Shown: positions 46,080 through 55,681, counted from the stretch's first letter. The stretch is 64,000 nt of DNA from Vibrio agarilyticus (GCF_012641465.1 NZ_JABAIK010000005.1:186001-250000); one strand, 5' to 3'. Translations and numbers: made by a program. Notes: generated by a model from the sequence alone, not told the origin.

Positions 46080-47075
46080 TTATAACGTCGCCGTTGAATT
46101 ACGCAACACTAATGTTGGCGTAAATGAGGTGGTAATTTCTGTCGAGTTTTGACTGGGAAGCGCGAGAGCCAACTGGGCGGCGTGCTGCGCCATTATCGCA
46201 ATAGGGTAACGAACTGTCGTCAATCTTGGGCGAACAAATTGGGCAATCAAGGCATCATCAAAACCGACTACTGAAATGTTCTCAGGAACGTTAAGCCCGT
46301 TTTCTTCTAATGTTTCAAAGACCCCGGCTGCCATATAATCGTTATAAGCAACCACCGCAGTGATCTCGAGCGATTTAGAAAGCAAGTTCATCATTGCCGT
46401 AGAGCCACCCTCGGCAGTCGGCGTACCGGATTCGATGTAGTTCTGTGTCAGCGCAATACCGTGCTGCGTTAAAGCGTCACTGTAACCACGAATTCGCTCA
46501 TGAGTATCTTCAATATCTTGATCCGATGCGACACAGGCAATTTGTCGATGCCCCTGCTTGATTAAATGCGTTGTCGCAATAAATGCACCGTGATAGTTAT
46601 CTAATGAAACGCAGCGCTCCTCAATACCATCAACGCTACGATTGATAATCACCAATCCACGAACTCGTTGACAATAATCGCGGATCTCTTGGTCACTTAG
46701 CCCTTTCGCGTGCAAAATGATGCTTTCACAGCCGCTATTAATCAAAAATTCCAACGCTCGGCGCTCATCATTCGCATTGTGATAGCCACAGCCAATAAGC
46801 AATTGCTTATCAAATTGACGAATCACCTTATCAACCGCGGTGATGAGCATACCAAAAAACGGATCTGATGCATCGTTGACCACTATACCAACATAATTGG
46901 TGGTCTGGTTAACCAGCGCCCGCGCCGCAGCGTTCGGGCGGTAGTTCAATTTTTTCATCGCCGCCGTCACTGCATCCAATGCCGATTGACTCACTTGAGG
47001 TGAATGATTCACCACACGTGACACTGTCGCGACAGACACACCCGCCGCTTTGGCGACATCCTTGATTGTTGCCAT
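46080..47075 (-). CDS. galR: Galactose repressor GalR (LacI family)
   Basis: A 331-aa LacI-family regulator. The N-terminal helix-turn-helix and hinge read TIKDVAKAAGVSVATVSRVV and YRPNAAARALV, followed by a periplasmic-binding-like sensor domain (NYVGIVVNDASDPFFG, ERCVSLDNYHGA, VVAYNDYMAAGVFETLEENG, SVVGFDDA). The frame is open upstream through a repeat, but the ATG at 47075 gives the family start MATIKDVAK. It lies just downstream of the gal operon, after that operon's terminator and a repeat. Two sites upstream of galE match the GalR operator pattern. GalR rather than GalS is inferred from linkage. Confidence 0.9.
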   Translation of the reverse strand: MATIKDVAKAAGVSVATVSRVVNHSPQVSQSALDAVTAAMKKLNYRPNAAARALVNQTTNYVGIVVNDASDPFFGMLITAVDKVIRQFDKQLLIGCGYHNANDERRALEFLINSGCESIILHAKGLSDQEIRDYCQRVRGLVIINRSVDGIEERCVSLDNYHGAFIATTHLIKQGHRQIACVASDQDIEDTHERIRGYSDALTQHGIALTQNYIESGTPTAEGGSTAMMNLLSKSLEITAVVAYNDYMAAGVFETLEENGLNVPENISVVGFDDALIAQFVRPRLTTVRYPIAIMAQHAAQLALALPSQNSTEITTSFTPTLVLRNSTATL

Positions 47076-47108
47076 ATAGCCTCTAAATATGAAATTGTCG
47101 GGGGGATA

Positions 47109-47262
47109 GATACCCAAACGACTTGGTGTTGCAGGTCGGCAGCAAAGGAACAAAGCCTCTGAGCACGTCGTGAACATAGACAAACTATGTAAGGAGGTTT
47201 GTCAGAGCTTGCTCCTTAATTTTTTACAGAAAAACACCGCAACTTCAAGTGGAACGGGTATA
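47109..47262 (+). repeat. Full-length ERIC-type repeat upstream of galR
   Basis: From GATACCCAAACGACTTGGTG through ACAAACTATGTAAGGAGGTT to CAACTTCAAGTGGAACGGGTATA. It fills most of the space between the gal terminator and galR. Read on the minus strand it stays open in the galR frame. Confidence 0.9.
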
Positions 47263-47293
47263 TCAAAAAAGACCCGCAGTACAACTGAGGGTC
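47263..47293 (-). terminator. Rho-independent terminator after galM
   Basis: Stem GACCC-CAGT / ACTG-GGGTC (one mismatch) with a three-base loop. On the minus strand it is followed by six T, and it lies about 40 bases past the galM stop. It separates the galETKM transcript from galR. Confidence 0.85.
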
Positions 47294-47330
47294 ATGATAC
47301 ACCGAAATGACGACAATAATTGACAAAAAA

Positions 47331-48395
47331 TTAGAGGAATCGGTAAACCGTTTGATGCTGATAACACTCATTTGGCATCAACGTAGCGTTCGACTGAGCC
47401 CACTCTGGTCGGTTAGGTGCGTCTGGAAAATACTGAGTTTCCAGCGCAACGCCTGCGTAATCTCGGTAAGGAGACTCTCGGCGACTTGGCGTGCCAGCCA
47501 GCCAGTTTCCCGTATACAGCTGCATTCCCGGTTTGGTTGTCATCACTTCCAAGCTCAATTTGCCATCTGGTGCGCTTAATCGAGCAACGGGCTTTGAAAC
47601 ATCACGAGTGACATCAAACACAAAGCAGTGATCGTACCCTTTTGCCAGTGTTTGCTGTTCACCCTGCATAAAGCTCGCGGCAATCGCATGTGGCTGTTCA
47701 AAGTCAAACTCTGAACCTGATGTTTCAACTAATACTCCAGCTGGGATCCCTTTATCATCTGTTGCAACGTAATGCGTTGCACTAATCTGCAATTGGTGAT
47801 CAAGAATATCTTGCCCCACATCGGCGCCCAACAGATTGAAATAAGCATGATTGGTAAGATTTACCACGGTTGGCGCATCTGTCATAGCCCGATAATCAAT
47901 CACCACACGGTTGTCTGACGTTAAGGTGTAGCACACCTCAACACTGAGCTCTCCCGGAAAGCCTTGGTCGCCATCGGGAGAAACCAGCGCAAATGAGACG
48001 CTAGACTCCGTGTGTGACGTCATAAACCAACGGCGCTTGTCAAACCCCTCAGGCCCACCATGGAGACAGTTATCAAATTGATTGGATTCAACTTGAATAT
48101 CATCGCCCATCAATGAAAACTGTCCTTTGGCAATACGATTGGCGAAACGACCTACCGTCGTGCCCATATAGACTTGTTGTGCACTGAATTTTTCAATACT
48201 GTCGACGCCTAGCAACACTTCACGTAAAGGACGTTCGCGTAGAGACTCACTGGCGATAGGCACTTGGCAGCTTAACCAAGTCGCGCCTATGTCCATGAAT
48301 GCCACGCGCATACCATTTTCGTTATGCAGTTCAAAAATCTTTGCTGGCTGACCATCAAAGGCCAGCCCCTGCTGCATTGATTGACTCAATGTCAT
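47331..48395 (-). CDS. galM: Galactose mutarotase GalM (aldose 1-epimerase)
   Basis: Interconverts alpha- and beta-galactose before GalK; 354 aa. Family motifs: TTVGRFANRIAKGQF, LHGGPEGFDKRRW with the substrate His, VNLTNHAYFNLLG with the catalytic His, and the C-terminal GVALETQYFPDAPN with the catalytic Glu. The frame is open upstream into galK, but the ATG at 48395 with a GGTGAT site gives the family N-terminus, 16 bases after the galK stop. Last gene of galETKM. Confidence 0.93.
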   Translation of the reverse strand: MTLSQSMQQGLAFDGQPAKIFELHNENGMRVAFMDIGATWLSCQVPIASESLRERPLREVLLGVDSIEKFSAQQVYMGTTVGRFANRIAKGQFSLMGDDIQVESNQFDNCLHGGPEGFDKRRWFMTSHTESSVSFALVSPDGDQGFPGELSVEVCYTLTSDNRVVIDYRAMTDAPTVVNLTNHAYFNLLGADVGQDILDHQLQISATHYVATDDKGIPAGVLVETSGSEFDFEQPHAIAASFMQGEQQTLAKGYDHCFVFDVTRDVSKPVARLSAPDGKLSLEVMTTKPGMQLYTGNWLAGTPSRRESPYRDYAGVALETQYFPDAPNRPEWAQSNATLMPNECYQHQTVYRFL

Positions 48396-48411
48396 GATAT
48401 CACCGCGATGC

Positions 48412-49572
48412 TTAAACAAGCTCAACCAAGCCTGCGCCTGGCATCGCCTGACAGACATAAATCGACTCTTTAAGACCCGTCGCCGCATGATAGTTGGCTT
48501 CAACAACTGCTTTGACTTCATCTACTAGTGCAGGTGGTACAAGTGCGACAATACAGCCACCAAAACCACCGCCGGTCATGCGCACGCCACCTTGCGTACC
48601 GATAACAGACTTAACCATTTCAACAAGCGTATCGATTTCTTTTACTGTGATTTCAAAATCATCACGCATTGAAGCATGCGATTGCTCCATCAGTTCGCCC
48701 ATGCGAACCATATCACCCGCGGCAAGTGCCTTCGCTGCTTCGACTGTACGGTCATTTTCAGTGATCACATGACGCGCACGCATCGCCACAACCGGATCAA
48801 GTTCTGCCGCTTTGGCGTTGAATTGCTCGATCGTCACATCACGCAATGCCTTAACACCAAAAATCGCTGCAGCTTCTTCACATTGCGCACGACGCGTGTT
48901 GTATTCGCTGTCGACCAATCCACGCTTTTTGTTTGAATTGATAATGACCACAGCCATGTCTTGAGCCATTGATACAGCGGTGGTTTCAAGCGAGCGGCAA
49001 TCAAGCAACATCGCGTGATTTTCTCGGCCTTCTGCGGAAATCATTTGATCCATAATGCCGCAGTTGCAACCGACAAATTCGTTTTCAGCTTGTTGGCCAT
49101 TTAACGCAATTTCTGCCTGACTAATTTCTAGGTTAAACAAAACCTTAAATGTCTGACCAATCACCACTTCAAGCGCTGCAGAGGAACTTAGGCCCGCGCC
49201 TTGTGGCACATTACCGCTAACAGAAATGTCGGCACCGGTAAATTCAAAACCACGTGCACGCAAGCATTTTACGACACCACGAATGTAGTTTGCCCACATT
49301 TTGTCTTGCTGGAATTCAATCTCAGCAGTGAGGTCAAACTCATCAATGGCATCATTATAATCAACGGAAACAACACGAACGATGTTGTCGTCACGGCGCG
49401 ACGCTGCAACAACGGTTTGGTAGTTAATCGCGCAAGGCAACACAAAGCCATCGTTATAATCGGTATGTTCACCAATTAAGTTCACGCGGCCAGGGGCTTG
49501 AATAATATGACTCGGTTGATAGTTAAAGCAGTTTTTAAATGAAGCGGTCACATTTTGAATTAGGTTTGACAT
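48412..49572 (-). CDS. galK: Galactokinase GalK
   Basis: Phosphorylates alpha-D-galactose at C1; 386 aa. GHMP-kinase motifs: [19 protein letters not shown], the phosphate loop [26 protein letters not shown] (catalytic Asp region) and [14 protein letters not shown]. An upstream in-frame start exists, but the ATG at 49572 yields the usual length and the start MSNLIQNV. It lies 98 bases downstream of galT and 16 bases before galM. Confidence 0.95.
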   Translation of the reverse strand: MSNLIQNVTASFKNCFNYQPSHIIQAPGRVNLIGEHTDYNDGFVLPCAINYQTVVAASRRDDNIVRVVSVDYNDAIDEFDLTAEIEFQQDKMWANYIRGVVKCLRARGFEFTGADISVSGNVPQGAGLSSSAALEVVIGQTFKVLFNLEISQAEIALNGQQAENEFVGCNCGIMDQMISAEGRENHAMLLDCRSLETTAVSMAQDMAVVIINSNKKRGLVDSEYNTRRAQCEEAAAIFGVKALRDVTIEQFNAKAAELDPVVAMRARHVITENDRTVEAAKALAAGDMVRMGELMEQSHASMRDDFEITVKEIDTLVEMVKSVIGTQGGVRMTGGGFGGCIVALVPPALVDEVKAVVEANYHAATGLKESIYVCQAMPGAGLVELV

Positions 49573-49670
49573 GGTCTTTCTCGCTGAGTTTGCGCCGACA
49601 ATATCGGCGCAGAATTTAATCACTTAGACAGTGGGAGGGCGAATCACTCTTGATCCGCCATTATTTGGCG

Positions 49671-50726
49671 TTATGCCTGTTCTTTATAATGAACGTCGCT
49701 TAAGTCACGCAGACGCTGCGCTGCTTGTTCTGCAGTCAAGTCACGTTGACTTTCCGCAAGCATTTCGTAACCCACCATAAACTTACGTACGCTCGCACTG
49801 CGCAGTAGCGGCGGGTAGAACAACGCATGAAGCTGCCAATGTTCAATATCGGTACCAGCCTCAAAGAACGGCGCGTAATGCCACCCCATAGAATAAGGAA
49901 ATGAACACTGGAATAGATTGTCGTAACGGCTGGTCAATTTCTTAATCGCAAGCGCTAAGTCATCACGTTGAGCATCGCTCAGCTCGCTCATACGGCGAAT
50001 GTGAGTTTTTGGCAACAACATGGTTTCAAAGGGCCATGCCGCCCAGTAAGGCACAACTGCAATCCAATGTTCGGTTTCAACGACAGTGCGAGCACCATCT
50101 TTAATTTCTGCTTCCACGTAATCGACTAAAAGATTACGTCCGTGTTCTTGGTAATACGCTTTTAAGTGATGCTCTTTACGCTCAATCTCATTCGGTAAAA
50201 AACTGTTTGCCCAGATTTGACCATGTGGGTGCGGTTGAGAACAGCCCATAGTCTCGCCTTTATTTTCAAACGCTTGTACCCACAAGTAATCTTTACCTAA
50301 CTCTTCGATTTGTTCGTTCCACGTATCAATCACTCCACGAATTTGTGGTACCGACAGTTCAGGTAAGGTTTTGCTGTGGTCTGGCGAAAAACAAATTACG
50401 CGACTCAAGCCACGAACACCCTGCGTTTTAAACAGCGGATTTTTCGATTGCGGCGCGTCAGGAGAGTCTGGCATCAATGCTGCGAAATCATTACTAAAAA
50501 CGTATGTACCTTGGTAGTCAGGGTTCACATCACCCGAGATACGGGTATTCGTTGGGCACAAGAAACAGCCTTTGTCATAACTTGGTAACTGCTCAGTAGA
50601 TGGTTTTTCATCCTGACCACTCCAAGGGCGTTTAGCACGATGCGGTGAAACTAGGATCCACTGCCCTGTTAATGGGTTATAACGACGATGTGGGTGATCA
50701 ACAGGATTAAATTCAATTTGTGACAT
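49671..50726 (-). CDS. galT: Galactose-1-phosphate uridylyltransferase GalT
   Basis: Exchanges UDP-glucose and galactose 1-phosphate; 351 aa. The catalytic triad region is [18 protein letters not shown] with the nucleophilic His of HPH. Also visible are [20 protein letters not shown] near the N-terminus, [13 protein letters not shown] (zinc Cys pair) and [21 protein letters not shown]-type sequence near the C-terminus. It follows galE; a 33-base symmetric repeat lies between the two. Confidence 0.95.
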   Translation of the reverse strand: MSQIEFNPVDHPHRRYNPLTGQWILVSPHRAKRPWSGQDEKPSTEQLPSYDKGCFLCPTNTRISGDVNPDYQGTYVFSNDFAALMPDSPDAPQSKNPLFKTQGVRGLSRVICFSPDHSKTLPELSVPQIRGVIDTWNEQIEELGKDYLWVQAFENKGETMGCSQPHPHGQIWANSFLPNEIERKEHHLKAYYQEHGRNLLVDYVEAEIKDGARTVVETEHWIAVVPYWAAWPFETMLLPKTHIRRMSELSDAQRDDLALAIKKLTSRYDNLFQCSFPYSMGWHYAPFFEAGTDIEHWQLHALFYPPLLRSASVRKFMVGYEMLAESQRDLTAEQAAQRLRDLSDVHYKEQA

Positions 50727-50779
50727 GATGGCTTCTCATCAAACAGCAAAGCTGTACTTTGCTTTTAAAATAATGGACT

Positions 50780-50812
50780 TATACCCTTTCTACTTGAAGT
50801 TGTTTGGGTATA
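50780..50812 (-). repeat. Minimal ERIC-type repeat (ends only) between galE and galT
   Basis: TATACCCTTTCTACTTGAAG followed by TTGTTTGGGTATA: just the two terminal arms joined, 33 bases in place of about 150. TATACCC and GGGTATA are perfectly complementary, so it can form a small stem in the galE-galT mRNA. Confidence 0.78.
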
Positions 50813-50855
50813 TAAACTAGCAGCGCTTTGTGCGTTTGCTGCTAGCCTTCATAAA

Positions 50856-51866
50856 TTAGTAACCTTGCGGGTTATTGGATTGCCAGTTCCAAGTGTCAGC
50901 GGTCATTTGCGCCACAGTACGCGTTGCTTTCCAACCAAGGTCGCGTTCCGCTTTTGCTGTACTTGCCCAACACTCTGCAATGTCACCTGGACGGCGTGGG
51001 CATAGCTCGTACGGCACAGGCTTACCACATGCCGCCGCAAATGCTTCTACCATTTCAAGCACACTAGACCCTTTACCTGTGCCCAAGTTGTAGATATGAA
51101 GTCCTGATTTTTCACCGACAGATTTCAGCGCGGCAATGTGACCATCCGCCAAGTCCATCACGTGAATATAATCTCGTACGCCAGTACCGTCTGGTGTTGG
51201 ATAATCGTTACCAAAAACCGACAATTTCTCTCGACGCCCTACTGCAACTTGAGCAATAAATGGCATTAAGTTATTTGGAATGCCTTGAGGATCTTCGCCC
51301 ATGGTGCCTGATGGGTGCGCGCCTACTGGGTTAAAGTAACGCAGTAGCGTAATACTCCAATCAGGCTCTGCTGCAAACAGATCGGTAAAGCACTGCTCGA
51401 CCATATATTTACTGCGTCCATATGGGTTTGTTGTTGCGCCAGTCGGAGAGTCTTCAGTAATAGGCACGATTTCAGGATCGCCATATACGGTTGCAGAAGA
51501 ACTGAATACGATACTCTTCACACCCGCTTTGCGCATGGCTCGCGCCAACACAAGAGAACCATTAACATTGTTGTCATAATACTCAAGCGGCTTTTGCACC
51601 GACTCGCCCACCGCTTTTAAACCCGCGAAATGAATCACTGCGCTGATGTCATGCTGGGCGAAAACATCATCTAGAAATGCCTCATCACGAATATCGCCAC
51701 AGTAGAATGGTGGCGTTTGCCCAGTAAGTGCGAAAATACGGTCTAACACTTCTTCTTTTGCATTGCATAAGTTATCGACGATAACAGGCTCAATTCCTGC
51801 TTCAATCATCTGAACGCAAGTGTGACTACCTATATAGCCCATTCCACCAGTGACTAGCACTTTCAT
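50856..51866 (-). CDS. galE: UDP-glucose 4-epimerase GalE
   Basis: Interconverts UDP-galactose and UDP-glucose with bound NAD; 336 aa. The NAD-binding loop is VTGGMGYIGSHTC. The catalytic Ser/Tyr/Lys set appears as SSSATVYGDPE and NPYGRSKYMVE. Other motifs are VIHFAGLKAVGESV, ITLLRYFNPVGAHPSG and GTGVRDYIHVMDLADGH. The frame extends upstream, but the ATG at 51866 has GGAGAG at six bases and gives the family start. First gene of galETKM, under the GalR-type operators upstream. Confidence 0.95.
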   Translation of the reverse strand: MKVLVTGGMGYIGSHTCVQMIEAGIEPVIVDNLCNAKEEVLDRIFALTGQTPPFYCGDIRDEAFLDDVFAQHDISAVIHFAGLKAVGESVQKPLEYYDNNVNGSLVLARAMRKAGVKSIVFSSSATVYGDPEIVPITEDSPTGATTNPYGRSKYMVEQCFTDLFAAEPDWSITLLRYFNPVGAHPSGTMGEDPQGIPNNLMPFIAQVAVGRREKLSVFGNDYPTPDGTGVRDYIHVMDLADGHIAALKSVGEKSGLHIYNLGTGKGSSVLEMVEAFAAACGKPVPYELCPRRPGDIAECWASTAKAERDLGWKATRTVAQMTADTWNWQSNNPQGY

Positions 51867-51949
51867 TGTTTGCTCTCCAATCCAAACTCGCTTTGTTGGC
51901 GTTATTTTAACAAGAGTTAAAGCCAAACAACCGTGATCAAAGTCGCATC

Positions 51950-51965
51950 ATGGAAACGTTTACAT
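51950..51965. promoter_or_regulatory. GalR-type operator 1 upstream of galE
   Basis: ATGGAAACGTTTACAT fits every fixed position of the core TGNAANCGNTTNCA of the GalR/GalS operator. It is 84 bases upstream of the galE ATG. Confidence 0.75.
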
Positions 51966-52016
51966 TCAATCGCGCGCTCTATTTATATCAAAAAACGAAT
52001 AAAACAATCAAAAACA

Positions 52017-52032
52017 ATGTAAACGGTACCAA
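52017..52032. promoter_or_regulatory. GalR-type operator 2 upstream of galE
   Basis: ATGTAAACGGTACCAA fits the core TGNAANCGNTTNCA except for one base (TA in place of TT). Its centre is 67 bases from that of operator 1, suggesting paired sites as in the E. coli gal region. Confidence 0.6.
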
Positions 52033-52050
52033 GCGTATTCAACTTGCTGA

Positions 52051-52204
52051 TATACCCAAACAACTTGGAGATGCAGCTAGTGAGCAAACGAGCAAAGCCA
52101 CTGAGAACTTCGTCAACGCAGACCAACTATGTGATGAAGTTTATGAGAGTCAGCGCCTTATTTTCTTATAGAAACGCGCTGGAGCTTCAAGTAGGACGGC
52201 TATA
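52051..52204 (+). repeat. Full-length ERIC-type repeat upstream of gal
   Basis: From TATACCCAAACAACTTGGAG through ACCAACTATGTGATGAAGTT to GGAGCTTCAAGTAGGACGGCTATA. It begins 18 bases beyond GalR operator 2 and lies between galE and the quinone-oxidoreductase-like gene. A further stem, ACCCAAGT / ACTTGGGT, follows at 52205-52230 without a T-run. Confidence 0.9.
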
Positions 52205-52252
52205 CCCAAGTAAATTAACGCCACTTGGGTTTTAAATCGCCGTTGGGTGGCA

Positions 52253-53236
52253 CTATGGAATGAGCACCATCTTTCCTGTTACACCGCCACTTTCGAGTAA
52301 ATCTTGTGCCTCACTCACTTGCGCCAGTGCCATAGTACTGTATATCGGCTTGATTTTTCCCTGCAGCAGCAATTGATAAATTGCTCTTAACGAAGAATCA
52401 ACCAATGGGTAATTTGTTGTGTAAGTTGCATATAATTCAGAGAAAGTGATTGTCGGCGATTTAGCAAAATACTTCGCAGCTTCTGCCTGTAGATTCGTCG
52501 TACCGACACCGGCCAGAAAACCGAAAATAACAATATGACCAAGCTTGGCGAGGACTTCTAAATCTTGCACTATCGTATCGCCTGCCACCGGATTAAAAAT
52601 GTAGTTTACACCACGCCCGGATGTGATTGCTTTAACCTCATTAAGCCAAGGCTGAGTTGAGTCAAACGCAAAATCCGCTCCGTTTGCCAGCGCGGTCTGA
52701 ACCTTCTCTTGCCCACGATCAAGGGCAATCATGGTTATGCCTGCGGCTTTTCCCAATTGAATTAATGCGGTACCGACCCCGCCTGTCGCAGCATACACCA
52801 AAGCAACCTTGTTGCTTTCAGCCCGCACAACATTATGTAGCATGTGATAAGCCGTGAAATAGGTCACCGGCATCGCGCCCGCTTCAACAACATTAACTGC
52901 GTCCGGCAATGCCACCACCCGATTGGCGTCGATAGCGACGTATTGAGCATAGGTAGACGCCCCAATGATACCTATGAAGGCGACAGGCTGACCTTTAACA
53001 AGGCCACTGTCGTTTGGATCATAAACGACACCACTCCCTTCAACCCCCGGAATAAAAGGCAAAGATGGCATCATTCCCGGCGGCATATTACCTTCGCGGA
53101 TCACTGTATCGATAAAATTGATTGGCGCCGCTTTCATTTCAATGAGTATTTGACCAGGTTTCAAACTCGGCATCGCCACCTCTTCCAAATGCAGGTGATC
53201 GCTCCCCCCCACTTCAGACAATACAATCGCTTTCAT
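52253..53236 (-). CDS. Zinc-independent medium-chain dehydrogenase / quinone oxidoreductase-like
   Basis: A 327-aa MDR-superfamily NAD(P)H-dependent oxidoreductase. The N-terminal GroES-like domain (MKAIVLSEVGGSDHLHLEEV, FIPGVEGSGVV) lacks the zinc-binding Cys/His pattern. The Rossmann domain has VYAATGGVGTALIQLGKAAG for NADPH, and the C-terminus ends SGGVTGKMVLIP as in quinone oxidoreductases. The ATG at 53236 is preceded by GGAGG at seven bases. Probable role: reduction of quinones or enones; substrate not determined by sequence. Single gene between two repeats. Confidence 0.88.
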   Translation of the reverse strand: MKAIVLSEVGGSDHLHLEEVAMPSLKPGQILIEMKAAPINFIDTVIREGNMPPGMMPSLPFIPGVEGSGVVYDPNDSGLVKGQPVAFIGIIGASTYAQYVAIDANRVVALPDAVNVVEAGAMPVTYFTAYHMLHNVVRAESNKVALVYAATGGVGTALIQLGKAAGITMIALDRGQEKVQTALANGADFAFDSTQPWLNEVKAITSGRGVNYIFNPVAGDTIVQDLEVLAKLGHIVIFGFLAGVGTTNLQAEAAKYFAKSPTITFSELYATYTTNYPLVDSSLRAIYQLLLQGKIKPIYSTMALAQVSEAQDLLESGGVTGKMVLIP

Positions 53237-53278
53237 CACACCACCTCCACGCTACTATTGGTCAACCAAGTATAGTTC

Positions 53279-53386
53279 CATACCCAAACAACATGGTGTT
53301 GCAGGACGGCGGCAGATAGGCAAAACTTTCGAGCACTTGGTGAACATAGACGCACTATGTGATGAGGTTTTTGAGAGTCAGGCCCA
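53279..53386 (+). repeat. ERIC-type repeat, right end missing
   Basis: The left arm (CATACCCAAACAACATGGTG) and core (CACTATGTGATGAGGTTTTTGAGAG) are present, but the right arm is lost after AGTCAGGCCCACC and replaced by GC-richer sequence leading to the phytase terminator. Confidence 0.8.
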
Positions 53387-53412
53387 CCGTGGTGCGGCCG
53401 TTGGGTGAATAG

Positions 53413-53456
53413 ACAAAAACAGCCACGTATGCGAACACAGCGTGGCTGATTTTTGC
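53413..53456. terminator. Bidirectional terminator after the phytase gene
   Basis: Stem CAGCCACG / CGTGGCTG with a loop of about 13 bases, preceded by ACAAAAA and followed by ATTTTT. It lies 15 bases past the phytase stop on the minus strand. Confidence 0.88.
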
Positions 53457-53470
53457 AAGCATTTTAACGC

Positions 53471-55543
53471 TTAAAAGCTCGCTGCGATGTCATTCCAGTT
53501 GACCAGCTTAAAGTTCTGATTTTGCTGCTGGTACTGAGAATCAACGTTATAACCATCTTGTACGATCAATAGGCCATCAGGGTACGAATCCCCCAACGAT
53601 TGCGCAGTTACATGAATTCCGTCCGTTTCGCTTGCGCCATCCAATCCAGCCTCATCGTTGGCCACCAATGCAAACTGGCTAACCACTTGCAAATCTTTAT
53701 TCAAATCATAGGCAACATAGCTATGGCTTCCCTGACTTGACGCAAGTAGATATTTATTTTGGCCATCGTGATACAGCGCCAACCCTTCGACATCGGCTGT
53801 TAATATGTCGCCATCAATTTTAGTGATTAATTCACCCGCCGTGTCGGCGCTTTCATCGGCGCCAAATCGCCAAATACCCACATCTTCTTCGCCAAGATAA
53901 AGCTCGCCTGTTGCATCATCCGCAACACACCCTTCGGGTTGAGATGGTACCGAAAGGGTTCTCACGAGCGTGCCTGAAACGCCTTGTTCAACCAGCTCAA
54001 CACGCCACTGCTCTATCAGACCGCTTTTTCCGTTAATAAAAACATAAGCATCACCATTTACCGCTTGATACATGCATAAACCGTAAACTTCATTGAGCGA
54101 TGTTTGAATTTCACCATTTGATGTATTGTCCCCAACCGCAGGAATAACAATTAATGGTAAGTTTTGTTTACTCGGATCTGACACGGTATAAAATGCAATC
54201 GTATTACCGTCGCGGTTACTGGCAGCAACAAGATTAACGTTCGCGCCTTCAGGCCCTTCCAACGTACGAATATCGACATTATTAGGCTCGCCCTGATTAA
54301 GATACTGAAGCTCCTCACCGGCCAGATTGTACGCCATTAAACCACCTTGTTTGTTGGTCGCAACAATCACGCTGTGTGCCGGATCTTCAGGATTTACCCA
54401 CAGGGCGGGATCATCTGCCGCATCGCCATCATCATCCACTGGCGTGGTTTCCCCAGAGACAGCAACCAGTGCAACACGCGTATGAGCAACATCTGCAGGA
54501 TTTAACGCCATGCTAAACTGCGCATTTGCCATCTCATTTTGCGCGGCCAGTGATGTAAAACTCATTTTTTGATAAATCGGCTGTTCCAACTCGCTATTAG
54601 CAAGCCAAAGGCCATCATGTGCCACCGCGAGTGCTTTCACCTCATCAAAACCTGGGACGTCAAACTGAGTCAGTAGCTCAGCATCTTTAGCGCTATATAG
54701 AGTGATGCCTTTGCCTTCATCGGCCGCAACGAGATAACCATAGCCGCCAGACTGATAAATAAAATCGAGCCCTTCAACTTCTTGTAGCTGCCCAAGTGGG
54801 GCTAGCGTATCGACCAAGCGACGTTCAAACGTGTGTTCAGGTTCCGCGCCATAAGCCCATATCCCCAAATCTTGCTCGGCAATGTACAGCGTTGCCGTGC
54901 TATCATCGGCGACACAAGCGCTTAACTCGCCACCAACATCAATTTGGCGCACCGCGATAGGCATGCTTTCGTCATCAAATAGCGTACTTGTCAGCACACC
55001 AGCTTGGTGTTTCAGTTTGTACTGCAACGCCCTTCCTTGTTCGGTTGTCGCCGTGACAATCAATTCGGCATTGGTCGGATTTTTATACAAGCAGACGCCT
55101 TCTGCAGCCTCGGGCAAAGACAAGCGCCCCACCTCGCGCATCCATGGCGCGCTGTCACCCTTGATATGATAGAAAGCTAAAGCCTGTTCATCAGGAAGCG
55201 CTAAGGCCAACACATCAATCGCACCAGCATCACCAAAAGTAATGTCGTAGCGTATATCGGCTCCCGTTACCTCTCCCACATTCAGGTGGGCTAGCTGTTT
55301 GCCGTCGCTTTGATAAAGCGCAACACCGTCAGCTTCGAGCGTGGTGATCAATATGTCATTATCACTCGTTGAAGAGTGGCGCCAAACTACCGCATCGCCA
55401 ATATCTGCAAAGCTGGTTTCCGTGCTTTGAGTCAGCTTTAGTTCGGCTTGATTTGAGGTTTCACTTGGTGCCTCACTACTGCTTGAATTACACCCGAATA
55501 AAAATGTCGCACTCACTGCGAACGCTACCGCCAAAAAACGCAT
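53471..55543 (-). CDS. Beta-propeller phytase lipoprotein with two propeller domains
   Basis: A 690-aa secreted lipoprotein: a signal peptide with lipobox LFGC and lipid-anchored C18, a Ser-rich linker, then two propeller domains of about 300 residues each. The second domain (about 355-690) has the beta-propeller phytase signatures DAADDPALWVNP at 374-385 and NNVDIR at 421-426, with acidic calcium-binding clusters. The first (about 45-335) keeps the repeat pattern (GADIRYD, LYIAEQDLGIW, EVEGLDFIYQSG) but lacks DDPALW, so it is probably non-catalytic. The C-terminal domain should release phosphate from phytate at the cell surface. The start has GGAG at eight bases. Single gene with its own terminator. 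Confidence 0.9.
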   Translation of the reverse strand: MRFLAVAFAVSATFLFGCNSSSSEAPSETSNQAELKLTQSTETSFADIGDAVVWRHSSTSDNDILITTLEADGVALYQSDGKQLAHLNVGEVTGADIRYDITFGDAGAIDVLALALPDEQALAFYHIKGDSAPWMREVGRLSLPEAAEGVCLYKNPTNAELIVTATTEQGRALQYKLKHQAGVLTSTLFDDESMPIAVRQIDVGGELSACVADDSTATLYIAEQDLGIWAYGAEPEHTFERRLVDTLAPLGQLQEVEGLDFIYQSGGYGYLVAADEGKGITLYSAKDAELLTQFDVPGFDEVKALAVAHDGLWLANSELEQPIYQKMSFTSLAAQNEMANAQFSMALNPADVAHTRVALVAVSGETTPVDDDGDAADDPALWVNPEDPAHSVIVATNKQGGLMAYNLAGEELQYLNQGEPNNVDIRTLEGPEGANVNLVAASNRDGNTIAFYTVSDPSKQNLPLIVIPAVGDNTSNGEIQTSLNEVYGLCMYQAVNGDAYVFINGKSGLIEQWRVELVEQGVSGTLVRTLSVPSQPEGCVADDATGELYLGEEDVGIWRFGADESADTAGELITKIDGDILTADVEGLALYHDGQNKYLLASSQGSHSYVAYDLNKDLQVVSQFALVANDEAGLDGASETDGIHVTAQSLGDSYPDGLLIVQDGYNVDSQYQQQNQNFKLVNWNDIAASF

Positions 55544-55681
55544 TATTCTCTCCTTAAATATAAATGCGCATTGACGGTAGAAGGTTTAAATGTCAGTGGC
55601 GTGACATTTGAGTTGCGTGGCAATTAAGGTTAAATGACACCAAACGTGGCAAAGCACAGATTCACATTGTCGAACCCAATG

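Noticed and set aside
47076-47183. Upstream start for galR inside the repeat
   Set aside because: The LacI-family N-terminus MATIKDVAK begins at 47075; the extra 36 residues are translated repeat.
51931-51948. CRP site upstream of galE (CGTGATCAAAGTCGCATC)
   Set aside because: Only the left half resembles the TGTGA-N6-TCACA pattern; too weak to annotate.
52205-52230. Stem ACCCAAGT / ACTTGGGT as terminator of the quinone-oxidoreductase-like gene
   Set aside because: On the minus strand no T-run follows the stem, so a terminator is not supported; it may be decayed repeat sequence.
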